Positions 55,281 through 64,000 of a DNA stretch of 64,000 nucleotides are shown here, piece after piece. Positions within the stretch are counted from its first letter, which is position 1. Every line of letters starts with the position of its first letter. The notes beneath the pieces were generated by a model, which worked only from the letters and a program-made list of their open reading frames with translations, was not told where the DNA came from and searched no databases. Origin of the DNA: Atriophallophorus winterbourni (Eukaryota; Platyhelminthes; Trematoda; Plagiorchiida; Microphallidae); NCBI GenBank assembly GCA_013407085.1, contig JACCGJ010023474.1:1-64000 (forward strand), read 5' to 3'. The position numbers were made by a program, and so were the translations under genes.

Positions 55281-56700
55281 ATTTAATTAATATTAAGGAC
55301 ACATTTGTGATACGTTTAGCATTGCACAAGTGAATCACTTTGTCAAATGACCAGGACAGATTTCACGATATTCTGGATAAATAAGCCCATCGATCTTGTC
55401 GTTGTCTACATTATTTGGCATGCCTAGAATTTCAATCGCCAGTTCAATGGTACGACCAATTAGAGGTAGTGGTTGGAGCACTAATTAATAAAGTTCACTG
55501 TTATGACTGGCACACTTGGTCTGACGAAGCTGCAGTCTCAGAAGTGAAACGATACTCGAAAGCTGTTTTAACTTATCGCTTCCAAGTTCAAGTTCTAAAT
55601 TCATAAAACGACATAAAGTGAAAACTCATAAATCATAGTTGCTCGAAATTTATTATCGAATATGGACACATGACAACGTGATACATGGGGGAATCGGAAA
55701 TATTTGACTAATTCTGATGGATATACGTTTGCTGGAACTTTAGCATGTGATGATTACAGATTGATACTAGATAACAATCATCATATATCGTAGATCTGGG
55801 TCAGCAAATGTCCCAAGCAAAACGGAGAAGATATTACCCTAAGGGCACATGTAAAGAACAGCGGCAATATATGCATAGTAAACAGTTTTTTCAGTCACAA
55901 TTTATAATCTTTTTCACCTTTACAAGCTACATCAAGCTTCAAATTACAAAACAAATTCAGGTTTTTGCCGCTATGCTTAGCTCGCAGCCATATCAATTGT
56001 GGTTTCTAACCATCGTCTGGGGAAGCTTTTTGGGTCTCGCGATATCAGACGAGTGGTTTCGACTGCTTGGTACAATAGTTAGCCTTAGCCAAGGGTGTCA
56101 TCCACAAACCACCCGTCTATTTATTCCACAATTCGTTTGTGAAAGAAGCGCAAATCGACCAGTCTTCGCAAGATCTGAGGTACAATCCCCCCACCTGTCT
56201 CAAAGTAGACTATCAGATGGCTTCAGGTTTTTATAGCAGGTAGTGAGGTTTAAAAGCGATATGCTCACATTCTTCTTCTTCTGCGCTTATCAGATTGAAA
56301 AGAACATGTCATACATTGTAGCTTCAAACGTCATGCGGTCTTCAGCGCTGTATTGGCCAAGTGTCGTCTCCCAAAAAGAAATAGCATCAAGATTCAAGAT
56401 TTATGGTGAAAAAAAGCAAATAGCTGTACAACACCATACGATTTATGTATGAAAGTTAAACAAATAGTTACTTCGCCTCTATGAGTTTCAAAGTAAGAGC
56501 AAAAATAATTCAAATTGTGACATGGAGAAAGGAAATTTTGACCGGAAATATTGGTTTTTCCTAGTATGTGTGCGCAAGAAGGAGTCACGAAGGGATTTCA
56601 GTAAACTAGAACTAACGCAGTATTATTAAACATAAAATTTATCTGAAGATCAATTCGTTTGATGAGGAAACAATTTTTGATGGTAAGCTGTTCCACAAAA
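55281..56700. other. Stretch with no recognised gene
   Basis: The plus frame 55415-55606 includes the repeated word TTGGTCTGACGAAGCTG (55516-55532), also at 2042. The plus frame 55808-56236 (142 codons) has a hydrophobic segment (LWFLTIVWGSFLGLAIS), but no family match, start context or splice partner was recognised; I do not call it a gene. Confidence 0.4.
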
Positions 56701-56724
56701 AGCATACATGGACTGCGTAAAAGT

Positions 56725-57780
56725 TGCGTCAAAATTTTAATCGGGAATATGGGATTTGCAGCGTCAGGTTGTGACTGCGGGTCGGGAGATCGGTACCAAT
56801 TGTAAAGAGGTGTCTGAGTGAGTGGGACCCCGTATGGATTATTCTGTATGTCAAGATTAGGTTAGCTCGGATGCATCTGCGCTCGAGGGTGCGAAATCCA
56901 AGTATAGTCAGTCGCTGATAAAAGGGTAGATTATGCAATCCGGTAACCATTATGATAAATCTTTTCGAGGAGCGAGATGTCTTTTTCCATCAATTGTGTC
57001 CAAGCTTGTAATATATGGTCCACAAACGGATGTATGTATTGAGTATCTTTGACAAGGAGTGCGGTGGTAAACTTTCTAAAAGTCGCTTGAGCAAGACGAA
57101 TACGCTGCATGCACACTTATAGACGGCCTCACAATGCAGACTGTTTTTCAAATTTCCGCACACCCAGATACCGAGATCTTTCAGTGATATACTCCACTCA
57201 ATCATGTGACTGCCAAGTCTGCATGAGAAAGGGAAGGGCTTCATAACGTGCAACATTTTGCACTTGCGGAAGTTGAAGGGAAGCTTCTTTTGAATTGACC
57301 ACTAACGCAGCTTATTTAAGTCTAATTGTAAAACTAAGCAATCCTCGACAGTGTTGATCTTCGTCCAAATTTTTACACCTTTTGCGAGAAGAACAAGTTT
57401 ACAGCGGACCAATTTCGGTAGAACATGTATAAATATGAAGAACAGTATTGGGCCGAGTACTGAACCGCGTGGGACACCGCTAGTAACTTCAATAGTTCGG
57501 GAAATTTCGCCATCTTTTCTGACTTCGCTTTGCGTTCAGTCAGGAAACTTGCAAACCATGCTAATAGATTTTCAGTGACGCCAACATCCTGCAGCTTCTG
57601 AAGTAGTGAGAAGTGATCACCTCGATCGAAAGCTTTAGATATATTTAAGTAACAGGCATGCACAAAACTTCTTTTGTCTAGTGCTTGCGTCCAAATGTTT
57701 AGAGCAGTGAGCAAGTTAGAAAAGCACACCTCAAAACAAGTCGGTGATGCAGTAGGACATCATTGCTTTCGAAAATAAAA
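56725..57780 (-). pseudogene. CR1/Jockey-like LINE reverse transcriptase, broken
   Basis: Minus-strand order: LDKRSFVHACYLNISKAFDR (RT motif with the first catalytic Asp altered); then, in another frame, GVPRGSVLGPILFFIF and a tract where FADD is expected but LAKGVKIW is found; HMIEWSISLKDLGIWVCGNL at 57210; and the tail LEKIYHNGYRIA and RRCIRANLILTYRI near 56880. Both catalytic aspartates of the main box are gone. A dead relative of the copies at 6166 and 62663. Confidence 0.8.
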
Positions 57781-58670
57781 GACGAGGTACGTATACTGAC
57801 GGAAAACTTTAAAAGATAAGAACCAACGATGGCAATATATTGATCCGAAAATACGTAGATAACTTTGAATGCTTTATGTTTTAACAAATAATTCTAGAGA
57901 AAATTAGAACCCATCGATTTGAGTAATGCACAAAAGGTGATCAAAGAACCTTGCTTATGTCACTGATAGAAGATGACCATTCAATTAATGCCAACTCAAC
58001 CGGTACAAAACCTAGTATATTTCTCCTTATACTCTTCCATTTTAGCACTTAGCTGCCAAAGCGAGATGAAAAGTCCAATTTAGGAGACATGGAAACGAGA
58101 CCGATATGCTGATAATTCCAAAAGGAATCACGGTCAATTATGAAAATGGAAACACTTAGTGATTCGCCTCAAAAATACGAACACATCGCGCAACTCACCT
58201 TAGCGAACAACATTTGAAGTTCGCGTACAGTATTCTACAATTATGTTTAAAGGATTAACGTAATAAGGCATCAGGGCATAATATCTTGACGTTCCACAGT
58301 GTGTTGTAGATCTCCGATTCGATGTCCGCTTCGAGAAAATCATCCACGCAAAATAGTGTTACATATGTTAAAATTGACTAGAAAATTTTAGCCATCTGTA
58401 TAACGAAGCCTTACAGATTTGCGCAATGGTCAGCTGCCGTTGAGTATGGTGAATTTGAAGAATTTTCTTGAATTTGGTCACCGCGACGCAGATCTCATTC
58501 CGCTAACCTTAAAACTTCACATGGCAACACATGATGGGGCTTCTGTTTAACAAAATCGGCATTCATCCATTATTTGAAGATAACCCACAGAAATTAAGCG
58601 GAATTTAAAAAAAATATTTGAGGTGACTATTCCGAATGAGGAGCGTGTATGATTTAAACGTATATTAATA
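57781..58670. other. Stretch with no recognised gene
   Basis: Nothing recognised apart from short frames. Leads into the hammerhead-like repeat. Confidence 0.45.
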
Positions 58671-58671
58671 C

Positions 58672-58701
58672 CTGATGAGTGCAAACAGCACGAAACCGGT
58701 C
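58672..58701 (+). ncRNA. Hammerhead-ribozyme-like motif, copy 1
   Basis: CTGATGA (58672-58678) is followed by a 4-bp stem GTGC/GCAC with loop AAACA (58679-58691), then GAAA (58692-58695) and ACCGGTC, with predicted cleavage after C58701. This is the conserved hammerhead core (CUGANGA, stem II, GAAA, GUC). ACCGGT is palindromic, so helix III can only form with almost no loop or between two molecules. Stem I is weak (about 3 bp). Hammerheads of this kind are known in Penelope-like elements. Confidence 0.65.
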
Positions 58702-58900
58702 GTGGGCTGTGATGGAAATGCATGCAAATGAGCTATGTTGTTCATGGTCATGGGTTCAAACCCTGTCTACATGAGTGTGAGCTCATGTGATTGGACAGGT
58801 TGGTTGTACCAACATTATGCAACAGTGGCATACAAGCGCAACTTTTTACCATTCTTCCACTGTTTCAAGGGCATGCGGATCCTGATTTTACTATCCCTAC

Positions 58901-58930
58901 TTGATGAGTGTAAACAGCACGAAACCGGTC
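58901..58930 (+). ncRNA. Hammerhead-ribozyme-like motif, copy 2
   Basis: TGATGA (58902-58907) preceded by CT, stem GTGT/GCAC with loop AAACA, GAAA at 58921-58924, ACCGGTC ending at 58930. Compared with copy 1 the core has an extra T (CTTGATGA), which may impair cleavage. It lies 229 bases after copy 1 as part of a direct repeat. Confidence 0.5.
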
Positions 58931-59279
58931 ATGGGGTGTGTGATGGAAATGCATACAAATGAGCTTTTTGTATATTTATACTATTTTAGTGGACATGAGA
59001 AATCAGTTTGGTCTGGAGCTGAATGAGAAGCGGTGGGTAGGAGGCCTTATTTCATTCCGCTAAGTGTCGAATTTCCCATTCTTTCCAACAAATCGCATCC
59101 AGCTATTAATAGACACTAACGCGTGATCAGAATCTAAGCAGATGTCTCAATTAAAGCGGCAATCTCGCTCGCTAATCCACAATGAATACGTGATACTGAC
59201 ATGATTAATTCACCGGAGAACGGTTGTTGACAAAGGTTTCAATGTGTAAAGGTGACGCTACGAATGATCGCAGTTAGTT

Positions 59280-59720
59280 ATTTGCAAGATACGACCAGGA
59301 CATTAGAACCAAATAAAGCTACTATCTACCACCTTTATTCGCATGGCAATTGCGACTAATTCTCCCATCCAAAATACTCATATTTAAGTAGGCTATCTGA
59401 ATGGACATTCAAGTCTCCAGCGAAGATAACAATATCATCTCAGATCCAAATCCAATGCTTTCTTGTAATTTTCTATATAGTTCATTCTTAGAAGGAACAA
59501 AACTAACATTCGTCGGTGCATATACGCAAATCACAAGCTGGTTGCGGGATTCAGTATAATAGTGCTATTTTCCACGACCCACAAAATGTTACTATACAAA
59601 GGCTGTTTTTGACTGAGATGAAGTCTAGCTATGAAATCTTAACTGACACTCACAAGGAATCCCACACCAGTTTGACGAGAGATTTTGGCGCCTGCATTAC
59701 GGTAAATACATCGATGTTAC
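59280..59720 (-). pseudogene. RTE-like LINE endonuclease fragment
   Basis: The minus strand reads NQLVICVYAPTNVSFVPSKN, ELYRKLQESIGFG and DDIVIFAGDLNVHSDSL, matching the VYAPT and GD.N motifs of the apurinic endonuclease in RTE-type LINEs. The frame is shifted and the fragment is isolated. Confidence 0.7.
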
Positions 59721-60589
59721 GAGTTGCGTTTTCGAAAAAAACATACATTATTATCAAGTGGGTGGGTCAAGGCTGCCTGTTTTCTGATGCGCACTAACGT
59801 AGATATTAAAACAGTTGGTGATTAAACGGTAGGCAAGAGAACGCTTTGGAGTCATAACGAAGAGATGCTGTATTGGGTAAAGAAAATCAGCCACAAACGT
59901 TGGTAATGACCAATGTATTGTGGTGCTCACATCACCATCTCTTATGATGATGGTTTAACGCTAGGAGCGCTGTCAAGCAGTTGACACAGAAACTGAAAAC
60001 GGTTAAGGTAATCTCCTGCATAGAGTACGAGCAGAGCGCACGAAATCTACGGTTTGTCTGTTTAACATTGCCGTTGGTTTTATGACATTGCATACATGCT
60101 CAAGTAAGGGGCTAATACGGAAGCCTTGAAACAGTCAACCTGGAATCAGTTTTTAAACGAAAAGGGGTATGTTGGCATCAACTCAATTCATCATCGATTT
60201 CGCAATATTTTATTACACTCAAAGTCATGATCCAGGTGACAGTTCAGAGAAGGTATGTTGAAGTGGTTAAATTGCTCTACGTACTGCATGTTTGAATGCT
60301 CACTGGATGTACCTTTAAGATGCTTGAAATTCTACAAACCTTAAAATTTTATTAAGCGTATAAATAGGGATATTCTATTTCAGCCCGTGTTTTTTAACCC
60401 AACACGAACATTTATTGATTGAAAAATACTGCTTGTGTGAAGGGTACGCTAGCATGACATTAAATTATAACGTAGTACGACCTTCCTTTACAGCGTAAAG
60501 GCAAGCTGAACCTAATTTAGCCGTCCTTAATGAATGACATAAAGCAGCTATGATGAGAGATGTTGTAAACATGCGTAGATGGCAAGCAC
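59721..60589. other. Region upstream of the C2HC zinc-finger gene
   Basis: No gene recognised. It may hold the promoter or upstream exons of the gene at 60590; no clear TATA box or splice-linked coding piece was identified. Confidence 0.4.
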
Positions 60590-61105
60590 ATGTCAACAAT
60601 CTTCGCTAATGTAATTTCTACATTTTCATGCAATTTTCAATTATTTATGACAGCTTGTATAATGCGTAGACCATTTGTCGTCTGTTACATCTGTGGTCGG
60701 GAATTTGGGTCAGCATCTATCGGTATACATGAACCCAAGTGCCTTGAAAAATGGCATCAACAGAACAACTTGAGACCGAAAAGCGAACGATTACCACCAC
60801 CGGTGAAACCAGAGGCATTCTTACCGAAACCTACCACATCGGGAAACGATATCCAAGGAGCTGCCCCCACCGTGATTTCTCGTGCGGAATTCAACGAGGC
60901 TGCAGCAATGGCAGCCAAAGCGAATCTTGTTCAGTGTCCAATGTGTGGAAGATCATTCAACGCGGACCGATTGGATGTACACAAACGAGTATGTAAGCCA
61001 AGCAAAATGCAGAAAAATATCAACAATCAATATTGTTCATTGGTTCAATCAATTCCGGAATTATCCAAACACGGCAAAATGAAGATACATCTGGAATGCA
61101 TTTAA
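60590..61105 (+). CDS. ZNF474-like: C2HC zinc-finger protein, ZNF474/ZC2HC1-like
   Basis: 171 codons if started at the ATG at 60590; the recognisable protein starts at the inner ATG at 60662 (MRRPFVVCYICGREFGS). Two C2HC fingers: CYICGREFGSASIGIHEPKC (C-x2-C-x12-H-x4-C), then EKWHQQNN, and CPMCGRSFNADRLDVHKRVC with the same spacing. Between them is a Pro/Ala-rich linker (PPPVKPEAFLPKP). The finger type and the KWH that follows are typical of ZNF474/ZC2HC1 proteins. Their molecular role is poorly known; some are associated with testis or cilia. An acceptor-like TTATGACAG at 60653 means the ATG at 60590 could be intronic and this the last exon. AATAAA at 61166-61171 fits a transcript end. The frame is undamaged. 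Confidence 0.78.
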   Translation: MSTIFANVISTFSCNFQLFMTACIMRRPFVVCYICGREFGSASIGIHEPKCLEKWHQQNNLRPKSERLPPPVKPEAFLPKPTTSGNDIQGAAPTVISRAEFNEAAAMAAKANLVQCPMCGRSFNADRLDVHKRVCKPSKMQKNINNQYCSLVQSIPELSKHGKMKIHLECI

Positions 61106-61165
61106 TGTGCCAATTGCCACATGCGACCGCTTGACGACTTCAAATTTTCCATGTGGGCTTAACAG

Positions 61166-61171
61166 AATAAA
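61166..61171 (+). terminator. Poly(A) signal of the C2HC zinc-finger gene
   Basis: AATAAA 61 bases after the stop codon of the zinc-finger frame, followed by T-rich sequence from about 61206. Marks the probable end of the last exon. Confidence 0.6.
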
Positions 61172-61199
61172 TGAATGAACATTATCGGTGACAATTCTT

Positions 61200-61535
61200 C
61201 CGAAATAATTTGGTATTTTTTTCAGTTTTTTTGAGATTTCTTCAGTTGAAAATTTATTTATCTATTAAACATTCTTGTTTTCTGAAGTCTAACGTTGGAC
61301 TGTAACAAACTTGTATGTATGAAAAAGGCAGTGCCAAAATTTATGAGGGATTTCATTGTGAAGTTTCAGAAGTTTAATAGATGTGAACCGCGTTAACAGC
61401 ATAGCACACCACCACTGCATCAACTGTCAACATTCTTTGGTTCGCATTTAAAATTAGATGAGTATACAAGGTGAGATTGTATGCTACCTGATCAATTACA
61501 TGTGCCCAAACACATGTAGATAGGGTTTAAACCCA
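61200..61535. other. Intergenic stretch
   Basis: AT-rich; nothing recognised apart from the possible cleavage region of the gene just upstream. Confidence 0.45.
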
Positions 61536-61539
61536 TAGT

Positions 61540-61770
61540 CATAAAAATGCTCATTTGCACGCGTTTCCATCGCACACCCAACTACCGTTTTCGCGTGATT
61601 GAACAGGTTGGTCGTACCAACTTTATTCAAAAGTGGCGTGCAAGCGCAACTTGATTTCCATTCTTCCACTGTTTGGATCCTGATCATACGGCTTGATGAG
61701 TGCAATTAGCACGAAACTGGTAGTGGGGTGTGTTTGAGGGAAATGCATGCAAATGAGCATTTTCGTAGAT
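61540..61770 (+). repeat. Hammerhead-carrying repeat, second locus with inverted end
   Basis: The plus part at 61592-61770 matches the unit at 58780-58965, including CCATTCTTCCACTGTTT, GATCCTGAT and a hammerhead-like core. At 61545-61592 the reverse complement of the unit's end (GATGGAAACGCGTGCAAATG, GAAAACGGTAG) lies in front of it, so the locus is flanked by inverted copies of the same end. Confidence 0.68.
61692..61722 (+). ncRNA. Hammerhead-ribozyme-like motif, copy 3
   Basis: CTTGATGA (61692-61699), stem GTGC/GCAC with loop AATTA (61700-61712), GAAA (61713-61716), then ACTGGTA. The extra T is shared with copy 2, and the cleavage triplet is GTA rather than GTC. The compensated stem II is intact. 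Confidence 0.5.
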
Positions 61771-61799
61771 GAGAATTATTCTGGTAAAATGCTGATTAT

Positions 61800-62094
61800 A
61801 ACAGAAACAACGACTTAGCAGAAGCGATATTTGATATCAGCTCACCAAAAAGATAGAATACACACTAAGGCAACAATTCGGATATATGAAACCTGAAAAT
61901 AAGAGTCAAGATGTGTCTGCAGATATTCGCAAAATAATTCAAAGTTTCAATGGTCCAGAAAGCAAATACTTTACGGTAGCCATTGATTAAAATATAGGGA
62001 AATCCTAAAAACAAAGCTACTTGGTACAATCGACTAAGATACGCAAATGTCCATAATAAAAATAGGTTGTACAGTAGACAACAAAATCCAGATA
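61800..62094. other. Short stretch with no recognised gene
   Basis: Nothing recognised. Confidence 0.45.
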
Positions 62095-62370
62095 AAAATG
62101 CATAAATGTTGCTGTTTAGGTCATGTATTACGAATGGAAAATCATTGTCTTCCTGTTATCGTGTTGTTTGCCACTGTTAAGTCAGAGAGCCATCGTTGTT
62201 TGGGTGGCTAGATTCTGACTAAGCTCAATTAGATGAAAGCTTCGCCAGCTAAACCAGCATTAGGTGTCTTCCCGGTTCGGGCGATCGGACTTCGAATTTG
62301 CTATACACTTTCAGAGATAGGGCTTTGAATCGTTCTTAGGGGCTCTCTGGATGCAGGAACTTTTCAGAGT
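62095..62370 (+). pseudogene. RTE-like LINE C-terminal fragment
   Basis: Reads KCCCLGHVLRMENHCLPVIV, then KSESHRCLGG and similar, matching the RWLGHVLRM..HRLP tract of RTE-like LINE tails as at 19144-19377. Stops follow quickly. Old fragment. Confidence 0.6.
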
Positions 62371-62659
62371 GCATGATTAACCGTGTATGTTGTCAAGTGA
62401 AGTGGCGAGGAAAGTTTAGTTCGGTGCACGGTAGCGAAAACGGCAAAAATATCGCTCCGCTGGTTCACAAAGCATTTCTTATTAAAGATGTAAGCATCTA
62501 GTCCTTGTGTGTTTGTCGTGAAGTTACTACACGTTATGCAGCTTTTTAAATCACGCTTTATCTCATCTATTTAGGATATTATCGTGTCACAGTTGTATGA
62601 CAGTTACTGACTCGGCAGTTTGGGCTGTTGTAACACTGTTGCCAATGTTTACGTACGCA

Positions 62660-63545
62660 AATATAATTCAATTCAATTTTAATGGTCTAAAAAGCATATA
62701 GCTTTACAAAAAACAACAGAATAATATGGCAACAACGAATAATATAACAAACAAAAATAGGATTAGGTTGCTTACTGAGCAGTTCAAAAATCAATTAAAA
62801 ATTCAAAGGGCAGAAATTGTTTTCGATTGGTGATAACAAATGTAGGTGCATGGTGTTAAGATGTATCGTTTTCTTCGATGCATGGGTTTAGGATCAAAAA
62901 GACATCAAGGCTTCTCTTAAAAGTTTGCTGATTTGGTGAGTTTACAACATAATCGGGTAGATTGTTCCAAGTAAAACAAACTCGCACGGCAAAAAATGTC
63001 GTCTGCAATTGAATCTCGAGTGAGGGACATTTAGAGTAAATGTGTGAGCTCTTGTATTATGCGAGCTCCGTAGATTCAATAAGCATTGTAGAGGGTGATT
63101 TTCAGTATTCAAAATATTGTAAACCAGAATCAAATCCCCTCGGAGACGACGACGTGGATAATCAAATAAATTCAGCAATTTGATTCGCTCATTGTAGGGT
63201 TTCCGGCTGAGTCCAGTGACAAGTTTGGTAGCTCGATGATATATTCGTTGCAAAGTCGCAACATCTTTTTTAAGCCATGGCGACCATGCTTGAACTGCAT
63301 ATTCCATCGTGGGTCTGATGTACGTATTTATAATACAGGGAATTGTCTGTTTTGAGAACCTACCGAAAATTCTCTTCAGGAGTGACAATTTCTGTGATGT
63401 TTTGCGATAGACGTAGTTGCAGTGGCTCGACATCCCTAGGGTGTTACTTATTAACACACCCAAGTCCTTTTGTTCCATGGTCCACGAGAGGCTGTGTGAT
63501 TTGGCCTGAGATCTGAAGAAATATGTAACATTGCTCGAAGGAAAT
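62660..63545 (-). pseudogene. CR1/Jockey-like LINE, RT C-terminal half (best-kept copy)
   Basis: An open frame of 178 codons (63478-62942) reads MEQKDLGVLISNTLGMSSHC, INTYIRPTMEYAVQAWSPWL, IYHRATKLVTGLSRKPYNER, NLFDYPRRRLRGDLILVYNI, HTFTLNVPHSRFNCRR. This is the thumb and tail of a CR1/Jockey-type RT, ending before the WN.LP tract because of a frame change near 62942. The 3' UTR at 62684-62940 matches 6183-6412, and the terminal word ATTCAATTCAATTTT is at 62669-62683. The 5' end is truncated near 63545. It is younger than most LINE copies here but not autonomous. Confidence 0.88.
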
Positions 63546-64000
63546 CACAGTCTCGGTATCACAGACTCAACATATCCGCGCACAGAGTACAACGTTTCAG
63601 AGTGATTCCAGGCAAGCTTATTTTTAGAGCTAGGTACATTGTTTTGCCAATCGCTTGAAAAGCGAGTCGATTCGTAGTTGATATTAGACAGCTGAACACG
63701 CTTCGTTGACGCAACGAAACGGAACAGGACGTTTTCAGTAATGGGTGTCGTTATATGGAAACCCATCAAAAGAAACTGATCAGTTACCACGCCCAGGAGA
63801 AATCGGATTGCTTCATGTCAAATATCAGATAAATAAATGTATTCGCCCAAAATATGCTGTGCTTTAGACACTCTGTCAAACATTGAAGTTATTACCAAGA
63901 ATTCAATTTACTACCATTAATAAAACGTATTCCAGATATTTTTATTTGATCCTAAACACGCTGATTTTAACGGTCACACGTGTATCTTCAATACAGCAAG
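63546..64000. other. Stretch with no recognised gene
   Basis: A minus frame at 63545-63790 has no recognisable domain. Window end. Confidence 0.45.

Larger units (their letters stand above)
58672..58965 (+). repeat. Tandem-like repeat carrying hammerhead motifs
   Basis: The unit is about 229 bp: hammerhead core, GATGGAAATGCATGCAAATG, then TTGGACAGGTTGGTTGTACC, ACAGTGGCATACAAGCGCAA, CCATTCTTCCACTGTTTCAA, and the next hammerhead. A related stretch lies at 61590-61770. A B-box-like word GGTTCAAACCC lies at 58745-58755. Tandem arrangement with ribozymes resembles the repeated ends of Penelope-like elements. Confidence 0.7.

Noticed and set aside
55808..56236. 142-codon plus frame as a membrane protein gene
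   Set aside because: One hydrophobic stretch only, no family, no start context and no splice partner; expected by chance in AT-rich DNA.

Overview
The window is eukaryotic. It is AT-rich and intron-bearing, has no operons, and most of it is decayed retrotransposon. The element mix (Penelope-like, CR1/Jockey-like and RTE-like LINEs, CsRn1-like Ty3/gypsy, BEL/Pao, one pogo/Tigger-type DNA transposon), hammerhead-ribozyme-like motifs and a 32-base intron near the start of a gene point to a platyhelminth, most likely a digenean trematode. This is inferred from sequence character; the species cannot be named.

The main host gene lies on the minus strand at 9738-22130. Two short 5' exons, split by a 32-base intron, encode an N-terminal FHA domain. 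After an intron of about 6.3 kb, one very long exon of about 5.8 kb encodes a basic, S/T-P-rich protein. That exon carries a PP1-binding motif of the Ki-67/RepoMan type and about 15 tandem repeats of 53 or 58 residues, with a core resembling the Ki-67 repeat. FHA, KiR-type motif and repeats in this order make it a strong candidate flatworm orthologue of Ki-67 (MKI67), the perichromosomal-layer protein. Two of the usual phosphothreonine-contact positions of the FHA domain are changed. One base is missing in the repeat array near 12013. The large intron holds RTE-like LINE debris and a possible extra exon at 17854-18165.

A second host gene candidate is at 60590-61105 (+). It encodes two C2HC zinc fingers of the ZNF474/ZC2HC1 type and is followed by a poly(A) signal. 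A possible orphan exon lies at 23061-23203 (+).

From 23 to 29 kb there is a nearly full-length but broken LINE whose 3' UTR was split by an internally deleted LTR element with intact 5-bp target duplications. From 28 to 39 kb there are repeated copies of another LINE 3' UTR, two of them in inverted orientation, and a deleted LINE that keeps its zinc-finger ORF1. At 39803-41704 there is a complete pogo/Tigger-like transposon with an uninterrupted 433-residue transposase. From 42 to 52 kb come a BEL/Pao copy, a minus-strand LINE and a CsRn1-like copy. From 54 to 64 kb there is a Penelope-like copy with a GIY-YIG remnant, further LINE pieces and repeats with hammerhead-ribozyme-like cores.

Most reading frames in the window are transposon relics or chance. 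The minus-strand Ki-67-like gene, the C2HC zinc-finger gene and the Tigger transposase are the only coding units I consider likely to be functional.
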